Positions 20,919 to 31,881 of a DNA stretch of 64,000 bases are shown piece after piece. The notes beneath the pieces are model-generated. The model did not search any database, was not told where the DNA came from, and saw only the letters and a program-made list of their open reading frames with translations. Position 1 is the stretch's first letter. Every line of letters starts with the position of its first letter. Source of the DNA: Calocera cornea HHB12733 (taxonomy: Eukaryota > Basidiomycota > Dacrymycetes > Dacrymycetales > Dacrymycetaceae); contig KV423952.1 in assembly GCA_001632435.1 (NCBI GenBank), positions 1-64,000 on the forward strand. The letters run 5' to 3'. The position numbers and the translations under genes were made by a program.

Positions 20919-23335
20919 ATGGAGTCCATGGCCAAGCTTGACCTCCCCGAGTTATCGGTGGAGATAGACAATGCTCTCCGAAGCCCGACAGACTCGTCTA
21001 AGAAGGCGCCATCCGTCGAAGTCTGCGTGGTGCCCGAAACTCAGGCAGCAAACATCAGCGAGAAGACCTTACTGCGCAAGTTAGACTGGTCACTGATACC
21101 TTGGCTGGCTCTGCTCTTTTTCTTGTCTTTTTTGGATCGCACGTGAGTTCGCCCTCGTTTACATGTCGACGTTGCATATATTGTCTTGCACCCAGGTCAA
21201 TCGGGAACGCTAAACTGTACAACATGGAGACTGACCTGAACATCACCGACAACCAGTATCTCATTGCACTCACGATATTCTTCATCCCATATTCCCTGAT
21301 AGAGACACCCAGCAACATTCTTCTGAAGCGTCTGAGGCCAAGCCTGTACCTATCCTGGATGATGTTGCTCTGGGGCATTATGATGACGATACAAGGCTTG
21401 GTGAAGGATTATGGTGGGCTGGTGACGATGAGGTTCCTGCTTGGCTTCACCGAGGGTGGCCTGTTCCCGGGAATTACGTACTATCTGTCCATGTGGGTCG
21501 CGACGCTTTCGTTGATATCGTGTGATCATGGCTGAGCGGTGGGAGTAGTTGGTACCGACGGGAGGAATTCGGCATTCGACTTGCCTTTTTCTTCTGCGCG
21601 GCCACCGTGTCAGGTGCCTTTGGTGGTCTCATTGCTGCTGCCATTTCAGACATGAACGGGGACGGGGGAAAGGCGGCCTGGGTAAGATCATGTTCAGCGA
21701 CATGAGGATGACGCTCTCCCTAACTTCCGTCAGGCTTGGATATTCCTGATCCAAGGTTTTGTGACCATCGTTGTTGGCGCCCTTTCATTCTTGGTGTTGC
21801 AGGACTTTCCGGACACTGCAAAGTTTATAACAGAAGAGGAACGTGAGTGGAAAGGAGAACCAGGATGTGGCATCGCTAACAGCGCTAGCCTTCCAGGGGA
21901 AGCTGTTATCCAGCGCCTAGAGCAGAATGATGGGTTCACAGTCGTTGGCGAGAAGATCCAGATGAAGTATGTCATGCAAAGGTACGAATGTGCAAGTTCT
22001 TCTCGAGACACCTGATAGACGAAGAACCCTGCAGCTTCCTTGACTGGAAAACATGGGTGGGATGTAGGCGCCCTCTTCTTCCCGCTTGAACAGCCTGCCT
22101 GACGCATCTTGTTCAGCTATTATATATGCGGGTGTGTGCGTACGGCTTACCTGGCGGAGCCTCTTTCCACCGCTCACCGTAGCACAGTGAAGTCCCCATA
22201 TACGCCTCGGCGCTCTTCACTCCGTCTATCATCAATCAGCTCGGTACGCAGCGGGCTTCTGGTGGAATAACATATACGCTCAACGGTTTCAGGATACACC
22301 GCAACGCCCGCCAACCTTTTGTCTGTTCCCGTATACGTGTGGGCCTGCATCTTGTGCCTGAGCGTGGGCTATACTGCCGATCGCTTGAGAACCAGGGGAA
22401 TATTCAACCTGTGAGTGCGAATCAGCTGCAGTGTCCGAGGTCTCCTGGGTCTGACTGGCCTTCTGATTTAGCGTGTTTTCAGCGCTCAGTATGTGCCTCC
22501 GACGGGGAGTGTGGAGTAGACCTGACAAAGGAGCTGTAGGCGCTGCGGGCTACATTATCTTGATCTTCTCCCGGAATGCTGGTCTCTCTTACTTTGGGGT
22601 CTATCTTGGGGTCTGGTAAGTAGCTAGTCGTTCGAAGGCACCCAACATGGCTGACCGTCACACCATCATCAGCATATATCCCCTAGTTCGTAAGTGTAGA
22701 TGGAGTTGGCAAAAAGTGAGTGATGTGCTCACCCTCTGTGTCCTTGGGTAGCAAACACGCTGTAAGGATGACCGGCTAGAGGTCGAGACTGTCGAGACTG
22801 ATGATGTGTGCAGAGCACTCGTTTCTAACAATGTCGAAGGCTCGCTCAAGAGGGGGGTGTCACTGGGAATCGTGATCGGCCTTGGCAACCTGAACGGTAT
22901 TGTCTCGTCCAACATTGTAGGCACGCTCACTCTGCAAGCCTGTCTCTGACTGACACCCCGCTGCAGTATCGAGCGCAGTACCAACCTTGGTGAGCAGGGG
23001 TACGTCCTTGATCGGCACGCGCTGATGCTGGCCTTCTTCACAGGTACACAATGTCGCACGGGATCGTGCTGCTCTATGTTTTGCTGTGTTTCACTGGGAC
23101 CGCAGTAATGATGGTCTTTCTGAAGCGGGAGAATGACGCAAGGGACCGTGGTGAGCGCAGCGAAACGATTGGCATGAAGGGCGACGGTCCTGAGAATCGG
23201 AACGGCACGTTCGAAACAGTGGGTCAAGCGAAGGTATGTGCCTTGCTGCCTAGAGACGTTGTCTGGCTTGCTGAAGTAAAGATGTACCAGTTAATGAAGG
23301 GAGACGAATGGAGCGGCTTCCGGTACACACTCTAG
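20919..23335 (+). CDS. Dal5-type MFS permease (anion:cation symporter family)
   Basis: Seventeen exons: 20919-21142, 21196-21492, 21549-21681, 21734-21842, 21897-21981, 22035-22063, 22117-22135, 22188-22243, 22293-22410, 22472-22488, 22531-22615, 22673-22689, 22752-22761, 22814-22916, 22967-22989, 23044-23233 and 23282-23335. They give 522 aa. The family imports allantoate, nicotinate, biotin precursors and similar organic anions with protons. The landmarks appear in order: LLRKLDWSLIPWLALLFFLSFLDR, IGNAKLYNMETDLNIT, ETPSNILLKR, RFLLGFTEGGLFPGI, IWYRREEFGIRLAFFF, VPNTLALVSNNVEG, NLNGIVSSNIYRAQ and a final FRYTL. Exons of 10, 17, 17 and 19 nt are needed to restore family-conserved segments. 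The last intron (23234-23281) is a multiple of three and could be retained. The substrate is unknown. A broken copy lies at 24430-25220. Confidence 0.92.
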
Positions 23336-23344
23336 AACTGCTCC

Positions 23345-24420
23345 TAGACCTCTGTCGTCTCCTCGCCAGCCTCCTTGCCAATCAGCGAGAGACACGCGGT
23401 GGGATGTGATACAACCGGGGTTCCAGGTACAGAGATATTCGACGATGTCCACACATTCGATCTTGAACGGGGGCCCACTATGCTCGGTAGGGCTGCTGTG
23501 TGGCGTAGCAGCAGGGGTTGCTTTCTTAATCAGACTTCAACTTCGTCATGCAATGCCACTGGAGTCCACTCATGTCCGGACAGTGAAGGGAACGATCCAC
23601 TTGTTCCTGCCAACATAGCTTGCTTGATCTTCCCAAACAGGTACTCGAGTAGCCGCGGCATCTGGTATTAACATCTGATCAAAATTCAACCAAGCGTGTC
23701 ATACCAGCGTCAGCCCTTGCTTCATTACGGTATTGCTTAGCTGGGCGCACCTACCATAGCCCGCACGATAGCTATCCTCTTTTTTGGCCACCTATGCGGA
23801 TCGCTTTTTGTGTTCGGAGGAATCCTTTGCCTCGGCGCAGACGTCACAACTGCCGAGGAAACTACCATCGGGTTCTGAATGTGCTCAGTAGGGTCAAGGA
23901 CGGATCAAGGACGGTCAGACGGAATTGTAGACAAAGAGTACGATAGCTGACGAAGAGCACGGGCCTGCTTCCATTCGGAAGGAGGCAACCCAGACGTGTA
24001 CTGAAGAAGACTTTTGGAGAGGCGGTGGATGTTGCCGTTATTTCCGAAGTGCCGGCCGGGTGCATTGAAGAGGGGCTCGCAGCGGTCCATGACAGAGATC
24101 ACGTCTAACATGTTCAGATCGCCGGGATGGGTCATTTGCCCTATGTTGCAGCCGGTACTGCCGCCGATGTCGACCCAAATGAGGCAAGCGTTCAAATCCG
24201 TGCATCGGGCGCCTGCCGAGGAGAAGACCGTCGCTGGCGGCATCATGGGCATCTGCCTGGTCGGTATAGAACAAGTCGAGGCAAGTCTGCAGGTCAGAGT
24301 GTAAGTAGAGAGGGTGGGGGAGACAATGGTCGCAGAAGAACCGAGTAGCCTTGAGTGGAGTAGAGCAGGATGATGAACAGGATGGTGAAGAGCAGGTGAA
24401 ATGATCACCGAAAGGACAAC
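23345..24420 (-). pseudogene. Decayed 5' part of a BTA1 copy
   Basis: This stretch aligns along its length with the intact BTA1 gene at about 27840-28950, in the same orientation. Shared landmarks include the 48-nt intron (TAATCAGACTTCAACTTC) at 23528-23545, the GTACTCGAGTAG segment, GCCGAGGAAACTACCATCGGG against GCCGAGGAGGCCATCATCGGG, and TGCCGCCGATGTCGACCCA in the SAM-binding motif. Only the N-terminal methyltransferase half is covered; the DUF3419 half is missing. Stops and frame changes make it non-coding. Introns are kept, so it arose by DNA duplication and not by reverse transcription. Confidence 0.8.
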
Positions 24421-24429
24421 TGTGTAGGA

Positions 24430-25220
24430 GCTCGTTGCGATGTGGACCCTGCGTGGACCGTCTCAAAGCCAGATCATTCGTTAATGCCAAGCTGAATAAA
24501 ATGGAGGCCAGACTGAACATCACTGGCAACCAGTATCTCATCACCCGACGCCCAGCATCTCATCGCGATCTTCGTCCCACATTCGTTGATAGAAACACCG
24601 AGCAACAGTCCAGCTTGCAGGTTGGTGAGCGGTTGGTCGATTGAAGGCACCGAACACGGCTGACAGTGGCACCATCGTCAGGTTATACCTGTCAGTTTGT
24701 GAATGTATAAGCATATATACAAAGGGGGCGTGTCCACCTGGTTGTCCTCGGGTAGCAGACAGCGCTTTCGGGGTGGCCAACAGAGATGGAAACCGCCATG
24801 GTTGATGTATGCAGTGTACTTGTCTAGAGGGCTCTAACAAGATCCAGAGCTCGCTCGAAAGGGGGGGGTGGGGGACGCTGAGCAATCTGATCGGCCTGAG
24901 GGACCAGAATGGCACTGTCTCTAGCCACACTGACTCTGCTAGATCGCATCTGCCTGCCACCCCACCGCAGTATGAGCGGACCGGCCTTGGCAGGTAGGGG
25001 TACGTCCTTGACTGGCACTCGCTGATGTCGGCGCTCACAGTTACACGGCTCACACGGATCGTTTTGTTCCACGAGTTGCTGTGTTCCATGGTGTGGCTAC
25101 GATGATGATGTTCTTCCCGCGAGAGAATGTCGCAAGACATCATAGCGAGCGGGGCGAGACCAATTTCGAAACAGTGAATAAGCCGAAGGGATGTGCTTTG
25201 CACCTCAAAATAGTTGATTG
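24430..25220 (+). pseudogene. Decayed copy of the Dal5-type permease
   Basis: The left end (24465-24545) still reads AKLNKMEARLNITGNQYLIT, matching AKLYNMETDLNITDNQYLI of the intact permease. From about 24640 to 25220 it matches the 3' part of that gene (22640-23250), including the segments for SNNVEG..KRG, the intron before the last exons, and the final loop. The middle of the gene is deleted and several stops interrupt it. It lies directly against the BTA1 fragment, head to head, and repeats the permease/BTA1 pairing of the intact genes. Confidence 0.8.
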
Positions 25221-25339
25221 TAGAGCACACTGGCCTAGCGTTGTAAAACACGAGAGATAACCAGCAGAGGCGCTATTGAGGTTGAATGCGTCCGACGCCT
25301 CTGGTTTCGAGGCACTTCATGTTGGCCTCAATTGCGTCC

Positions 25340-25760
25340 GCCGAAAGGTAGACGGAAGCGGGGACAAAAGACGGGGCAAAGCGGGAGCGGAGGGACTGGC
25401 ATACGGAAGTAAAATGAGGGTATGTGGAAGCAAAAAACCCGGAAGCAGGCTCTGCATCCCGGAAGCAACTTCAAACCCTGGAATCACAATGGGAGACGGA
25501 AGTATAATGCGAAGCGGAAGCAGATGTATTGCATCGAAGCAGACTTCCCGACTGAGGGGAAGGATCAAGTACAAATGGAAAAGCGGAATCAAATATTTAG
25601 CCGCATCAAAAGGGAGCGGAAGTAAGATTATTAGGGGAATCAAGTACAGATGGAGGGAAGCAGACTGCTTACGGAAGCAATAGAGTAAGCGGAGGTAAAA
25701 CTATTAGGCGGAGGCAACAACACCAGAGCGGAAGCAAATATTGTAGCGGTAGCAAAGGAG
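25340..25760 (+). repeat. 18-bp minisatellite array C
   Basis: Units carry GACGGAAGCGGGG, TACGGAAGTAAAAT, TGTGGAAGCAAAAA, CCCGGAAGCAGG, AAGCGGAAGCAGA, GAGCGGAAGTAAG, TACGGAAGCAATA and GAGCGGAAGCAAATA. Spacing is mostly near 18 bp but with longer gaps than in arrays A and E. It lies between the decayed permease copy and BTA1, with the same orientation as the other arrays. Confidence 0.7.
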
Positions 25761-26252
25761 CACTCAAATGCAAAAACACATTCATTGAAAGCACAAGGGA
25801 TGGCCCCCAAGGGCAGCAAAGACATCCAACTGAGAGCAAGAAGGGGCAATTATTTGCGTCCGAATTAGGCGCCGGTTTCCTCCCCTCAGATCCGCTTTGC
25901 TTCCTCTCGAGTCTCTTTACTCCCGCTCGAGCCTGTCTTTGCCGCCGCTTCCACCCGTTCGAGGTACTGCCTGCGTTTCCAGTGGGCGGCGGGATTTGAC
26001 ATGATACCAGGGCCAACGTCTCGAAAGAGCTCACCGACATACACTGGCTTCCTCGTAGTCTCGTTACGCAAAACTGCGAGGAACGAACCAGTCAATGATG
26101 CCTTCAATGGAATCGACCGGTCGGCGGCTGATCGTAAGGTTCATTCAATTGGCGCTTTGTCTATTCAAGCGACATGTATTGTACGATACGGCGCAGCATG
26201 TCCCTTGGATAAAAAAAAATAAAGCCATAAAGGGGGCCTCTTTCAAAGCGGC
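25761..26252. other. No gene seen; 3' flank of BTA1
   Basis: This region holds the probable 3' UTR of BTA1, an A-rich run (CTTGGATAAAAAAAAATAAAG) at about 26203-26225, and short frames that do not resemble proteins. Confidence 0.45.
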
Positions 26253-29071
26253 CTACACTTTTACGGCACGCCAGAACGAGGCGTACATGTTCACCCTGTC
26301 GATAGCCTTCTCCGGTCCCGTACGCACGCCAAGAGGCTGGAGCTCGAAGCCCTGCTCCTTGAACCTAAACCCAAGTTTGTCAGATCTTTGTGTGACCCCA
26401 TTCGCAAGGGACTCACATCTCGCAGTACCACGGCAGCCTGGCGGCGGAGCGCCAGAAGACCATGCCACCAGGCGCAAGCGCACGGTACATGGCCAAGATC
26501 TCATCCCTAGCATCCTCAGAGCCGGGGTCGAACCAATCAAGGTGATCCATGATAACGGCGCGCGTAATTGAGCCGGGAGCCAGGCCCCTGAGCACACTGG
26601 AATGGACGTCAGTCCCGGCGCGGGAGTCCATCAAGAAAACGACATACTTCGTGATAGAGTCAGTGTGGAGACGGAAAGCGTCCATGCGGGCTCCGTCATT
26701 AGCTTTCAGGGCTGCGAAACCTTCGCGGGTAAGGTAGAGGGGGCAAGAGTCCGCAGTATAATGACCGAGTAAGCACTGCGAGAATCGTTAGCGGTGTCCA
26801 CTGACCCCGAGAGTTGAACAACTCACGAGAAGGAAGTGGTATGCGCCATGCTTAAACACCGCAGTTTTTGCAATGGGATCCAGGGTGTCCCTCACAAACT
26901 CGAACGCTGTGCCCTCATTGAGGAACATGGCCCGCTGGTTCATAGGCACGCCGAGAGCATTCCAGCAGAAGACGGGGTTGCTGAGGACGAGATCGACAAA
27001 GGCCTTGTTGAGGATCACGGGGCGAATCTTCTCGCGCCAGATCTTGTCCTGTTCCTCGACAGTGTCACACTCGCAAATTTGGTCGACGAAGTCGCTGACA
27101 CCGGCGAATGAGAAGACCCACTTGGCTAGCCGCAGAGCCCAGCCAGAATAGCCACGGCGGTAGAACGAAGAATGGTATGCCTTCGAATTGATGCGCCAGA
27201 AGGTGTAGGCATGGTTCGACAGGTATGGCGAGATGAAGCAGTCGAGGAGCTGACGGAACTCGGGGTGCTTGCCATCACCAAATAGCTTAAAGAAGTCGCC
27301 GAAGTCAAGTGACTGGATGGCAGCGAGCTTGAGCTCCATGAGATGGCCCTGGCTGCGTGGAAGTCAGCGTCTGCAGCTGTAGCATTGATTGAAAGAACAC
27401 ACCAAGGGTTCATGTCGACACAGTGGATGCGCTTGGGACCAGCAGCAATGGCGTAGTGAAGAGCATTATCACCGGCAGACGTGATCACAAACATGGAATC
27501 CTCCTTAGAGAGCTGTAGGTGGCGCATGTCCTCGTCGGGGTCCTCCCAGGTAAACGAGTAGACGAAAGTACGGAAAGCCTTGTGGACCTTTGCCTCATAG
27601 TAGGGCAGCCTCCATGGCTTGAATACGAATTAGTTCAAGGCACATATGCCAATTCTGTGAACCACTCACGTGCATGATTTGATAGTGGAACGAGCTGAGA
27701 GGCGGCATCACGTCAAGGACGATGTTCTTCCTGCCCTCCTTCTCGCCCTCCTTCCTCTCACCGAGAACAGAGTGCAGCTCGTCCTGCGAGACAGCGCGAG
27801 AGAGCCCCAGACTGAGTTCCTCGACCTCCATTTCATCGCCATCACCGGCCTCCTTACCAATCAACGAGAGAGGGGTGGTGGGCCGCGTAGGTGCCAGGGG
27901 CGTGCCAGGGGCGGAGAGGTTGCCGACGGTGTTGCCGCCTTCAATCTCGAACGCGTGCCTATTGCGCTCGGTAGAGCGCGTGCGGGGCGTACCGAGCCAG
28001 ATGTAGTAGGGGCTGTTTTCCCTAATCAGACTTCAACTTCTTCATGCAATGCCACGGGAGCTCACTCACATCCGGACAATGAAAGGCACGATGAACTTGT
28101 TTCTGCCGTTGTACGACTTGATCGTCCCGAAGCGGTACTCGAGGTAGTCGCGGCGACCGGGGCTAAGGGACACATGATCGAAGTCGAACCAAATCTGTAC
28201 GATTACCAGTTAGTCGCTACTTCATTGCGATGGTGCCTAACATGTGGCTCACCTGCCAGAACCAGCGTGAGAACCATCCCACTTTCTTTCCACCGCCGCC
28301 GATCGCCTTCTCGTGCTCGGATGATTCCTTCGCCGCGGTGTAGAAGTCACAAACGCCGAGGAGGCCATCATCGGGGTCCAGAACGTGTTCAATGCGGTCA
28401 AGAAGGGTGAAGTACGACGGGATCATGGACAGCGAGTACGAAAGCGTGACGAAGGACACACTTCCCCTGGGGTCGATGCGGAGCTGCTTCCACTCGGGGA
28501 GGACGAAGCCGGACGCGTCCTGGAGCAGGCAGTGGACGTTGGTCCAACCGTTCTTCTCGAAGCGCTTGCGGGCAACATTGAGCAGCGGCTCGCAGAGGTC
28601 GATGAGATAGATCGCGTCGAACATCTTCAGGTCGACGTATTGGGACATGTGCTCGATGTTCCAGCCGGTACCGCCGCCAATGTCGACCCAGACGAGGCGC
28701 TTGTTCTGGTCTGCGGCCTGGGCGCGGAGGACCTTGAGGTGGGCCATGGAGAGCCTGAGCAATGTACGCCTGCCGCGGAGGAGGCCATTTCGGGTTGCAT
28801 CGTAGACTTCTGCCTGGCCCGTGTAGAACGAATCGAGGCGTGACTGCTGGTCGGAGTGCAGGCCGAGGGGACGGAGGAAGCAGTTGTAGCAGAAGAGCCA
28901 GACGGTCCTGAGTGTGGACTTGAAGCGGGTGAATGAGAGGAGGAGGACGATGAGGGGGATGGGGAGGAGGAAGCGCGCCTCAAAGTGGTCACCGAGCGGG
29001 GTATATGCGTACAGGACTGCTGCGAGGGCCGTCGTCGAGGCGAGTGCGATGGACGCCGTCGAGGGGGCCAT
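26253..29071 (-). CDS. BTA1: Betaine lipid (DGTS) synthase, BTA1
   Basis: Seven exons: 29071-28253, 28194-28070, 28021-27670, 27617-27403, 27352-26827, 26775-26417 and 26364-26253. They give 835 aa. BTA1 makes diacylglyceryl trimethylhomoserine. The BtaA-like part (DUF3419) moves the aminocarboxypropyl group of SAM to diacylglycerol; the BtaB-like part adds three methyls. Here the methyltransferase half comes first, with RLVWVDIGGGTGWNIEHM and MFDAIYLIDLCEP. The DUF3419 half follows: MFVITSAGDNALHYAI, IHCVDMNP, LDCFISPYLSNHAYTFWR and APGGMVFWRSAA. This order is the one reported for fungi and is opposite to that in Chlamydomonas. Hydrophobic N-terminal segments suggest ER attachment. The intact ATG is at 29071. 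In fungi this lipid replaces phosphatidylcholine when phosphate is scarce. A decayed copy of its 5' half lies at 23345-24420. Confidence 0.95.
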
Positions 29072-30206
29072 TGCTGGGGAGTCGTCCGACCTGAAGGGCA
29101 AGAGAGGTCGTACGACAAGAGGGGCGACGGCGGAGGTGCCCGTGGGATAGCAAGAGTGTTATAAGGGGGATGGACACGTTTGTGATTTTCTGCTTTGGCG
29201 CCTGTGACAGTAGTGCGTGTGCCAGACCCCTCTTGGCCCCTCTCCTTCCGTTCCCCTCTCAATGTGCGCTTCGGCGGGCCCTGTGGACCGTGTGTGAGGG
29301 GGGCATAGGGGATCGCATATACTCGGCATTGACGGCGGGGGGGGGGGGGGGGGTGCCCGTCGCTGATTGTCGTCCCGCGCTGGCGTATTGCCCGCGTTCG
29401 CCCATACGCGGAAGGACGGGGCCGGTCCCGACTGTATACCAGCAGCCAATCACCAGCAGCCATCCCGCCCATGCCGTCAAAGACACACCCCCTGCCGCCG
29501 CCCCTCCCCGTCCAAGGCTTTGGGGATCAAAAGCCGTGCACGTTCCCTGCGCTCCCCGTGCTCAGGGTCCCCTCTGACGCCTTTGTATTCCCAACGGAAT
29601 TCGGCGCACGTGCAACAATGTGATCGCCCGCTGATCGCGCTCCCGGCCTCCCCCCCGCGTACTGATAGCCACGTATCCAAGGGTCTCTTTCCAAAATACA
29701 CGAACTGTAAATCACTTCATCAATTGGAGCGCATAAATAAGAGTGCATCTGGAGGGTGCCAGAAGGCGAAGACCCAAAGACCGCTCGCTCCATGGACCGA
29801 AAGGGGTTGAGAATGGGACACCGCACCTTCTGCTGCTTCTGACGGGCTGCATGTATGCCAGCACGTGGAGACCGCCCGCACCGGCCCGGCTTTGCAGAGG
29901 GACTTATCTCGGCTTTGCGAACCATGCAACCGGATCTTCACACCCAGCGCTGGGGACGAAAGGGCTTCGCAGGCTTCGGCCCGCTTCTTTTCGTGGTCTG
30001 CCGGTGCTGTACAGTGGCAGGTGGCGACGCGAAAGGGAACGGGTGTTCTTCGCGGGCAATCACGTCGTGTTGCTCACTTCTCGCGACCGATTTCCTCCGG
30101 ATGCGACATTGATGATCGCGAAGAGGAAGGATGCAGACGAGAGTTGACATAACCAAATCAGGGTTGACATAACCAAATCAGGGACACACCGTTCTACACT
30201 AGTGAA
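29072..30206. other. Intergenic; poly-G tract and a 20-bp tandem duplication
   Basis: This contains a run of about 18-19 G near 29336-29354. At about 30143-30182 two back-to-back copies of GTTGACATAACCAAATCAGG occur. Many overlapping frames exist on both strands, which is typical of GC-rich DNA. None looks like a gene. Confidence 0.5.
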
Positions 30207-30683
30207 CTATTCTGAGCCAGTTTTCTCTTCGCCCGTCCCTTCCTTGCTCGAAACCTGGATGATGGTCGGTGCGGTGGAGTTGTACTTCACATAGTGCCAG
30301 CCATTAACGAAGGCGTCGATGGTGTACTCATCGCCCTCTTCGTCCTTGAATTTGTACTTGTAATTCATGTTGGTTTGGACGTCCAGCACATACTGGAACC
30401 AGTTGCCCGTGCCGGGGTTGTTGTAGAGCTTATATTTCATGATACCCGCAATGTCGTAAAGATTGACGGACGCGATTTTGTTGGAGTTATCGCCGACTGG
30501 CCAATGAACCTTGATGGTGAACGGATTCTTGTCTCCGCGCTGGAAGGCCTTGACGGAGTCATCGTCCTCTGGCTTGCTGGGGGCCACGTTGGCCACGCCG
30601 GTTTCGTAAGCGGCCCCTTTGGCGCTTATCGCTTTCGTCCACACGATATTGTCGACGGACGGCAGTTCGGTAGTGGCGCTCAT
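30207..30683 (-). CDS. Conserved-looking hypothetical protein, 158 aa
   Basis: A single exon starts at the ATG at 30683; upstream in-frame codons are not ATG. A TATA-like TATTTAAG lies upstream near 30812-30819 on the same strand. The N-terminus is polar (MSATTELPSVDNIVWTK). The core has FTIKVHWPVGDNSNKIASV, IAGIMKYKLY, NYKYKFKDEEGDEYTIDAFV and GWHYVKYN. This alternation of beta-strands and aromatic residues is faintly like the immunoglobulin-fold carbohydrate modules (CBM48/AMPK-beta type), but I cannot confirm that. No signal peptide or membrane segment, so it is probably cytosolic. Codon use and composition look coding. Confidence 0.75.
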   Translation of the reverse strand: MSATTELPSVDNIVWTKAISAKGAAYETGVANVAPSKPEDDDSVKAFQRGDKNPFTIKVHWPVGDNSNKIASVNLYDIAGIMKYKLYNNPGTGNWFQYVLDVQTNMNYKYKFKDEEGDEYTIDAFVNGWHYVKYNSTAPTIIQVSSKEGTGEEKTGSE

Positions 30684-31881
30684 GTTGGATTCTGCGTGGT
30701 TTAGGGGAAGATCAATAGCCTTCCACCTCAAGAGGTTTGTCACGAACCTTTGTAATGCAAGAATTGGGGGAGGAATTGGTGGTCTGAGCGGGAACGAGCA
30801 TTCCTGCTCCCCTTAAATATCACCTCTTCACCCCCCGAAATCGAGGCATCAAAACAGACACCTGTCAAGGGGGAGGGCATGGGACAGTCGTCGGGAAGGA
30901 CATGGGACAGTTGTCGTCGATTGTCTTCCGCCTTCAGTCATTTGCGGCCGTCGTCTCGGAGCTCCAACGCTCCAGCTCCGGTGTGGCGTCGAAACGAAGG
31001 TGTGCTACAAGGACTTCATCAAGCATATCGAGCTTGTATACGCGCCTGCGAGTCGGCGAGATCAATTCCAGGTTCATCGGCCCCAGCGCAGTCTTCCCGA
31101 GGCCGTGGTATTACTGACCCGCACACACCTGGACATCGTCAGCCAGCATCAAAGAGTGCTCAGCAGATAGTAAGACGTACTACACCGGGGTCGAGCACGA
31201 ATAGTTGTCTGGGCCGGCAAAGGAAGCGTGAGCGATGGAACAACGAAGCAGTGCGAGAAGTGATCGTTCCTGATGATGAGCACATCGTAGTTTCCGTCGC
31301 GTGATCTGTCCTTCCCGCCTTTGTGCCAGTATTGATACGGAGTGTTGGTAGATGCGTAGGAGGTAGTGGGGCCTGAAGCCTGGACCTAATCAACACGATA
31401 GACTTCGACGACACTCGGAGGTCTCGATACAAGTAGCGCCGTCGGCATTCAGAAACGCCGGGCCATCACCGGACTATCGCAGTCGCAATCGCCGTAGGTC
31501 CACTGTGGGTCGCGCTCGTTGCTTGTCATTGGTGGCTCGACGATACCGCTCCGAGGAGACAAGCTCAAAGGCACATCCGCACAGCGTGGCGTAAAGTCCA
31601 TCAGAACAACGCCCAAGCCCGGTGAGATCCAATCGTTCCTGGTCGGTGAATTGGTGGGGCAGCATAACCAACGGAACCATCAACGGTCCTAGTGATTGCA
31701 TGGTTATTATGGGAGATGGTGATATGTCAAAGCAAGCTTGAGACAACGCAGTACTTCGGCAGGCATTGTGATGGTAGTGAGCTACACCGCGAAATCTATG
31801 AACAAGCGACATCGCCACTTTGCCAGCGTTGGCCTAGCGTTGTTAGCGTATGAGTCCTTGACCTGCCTCCACCCCACCAAC
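30684..31881. other. Intergenic region containing a decayed PGM-family fragment
   Basis: Apart from the pseudogene piece at 31055-31330, no frame is convincing. The region left of 31055 has a GC-rich plus-strand frame without domain content. The promoter of the intact PGM-family gene must lie in the last few hundred bases. Confidence 0.45.
31055..31330 (-). pseudogene. Decayed 3' end of a PGM-family gene copy
   Basis: Read on the minus strand, this matches the end of the intact gene at 32590-32824. It has GATGTGCTCAT, then CACTTCTCGC.CTGCTTC, then CTTTGCCGGCC..CAG, then the intron, then CGGCCTCGGGAAGACTGCGCTGGGG. The His codon of the SHGH motif is altered, a TAA interrupts the last exon, and no 5' half is found. 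It is inverted relative to the intact gene, 0.6 kb away. Confidence 0.8.
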
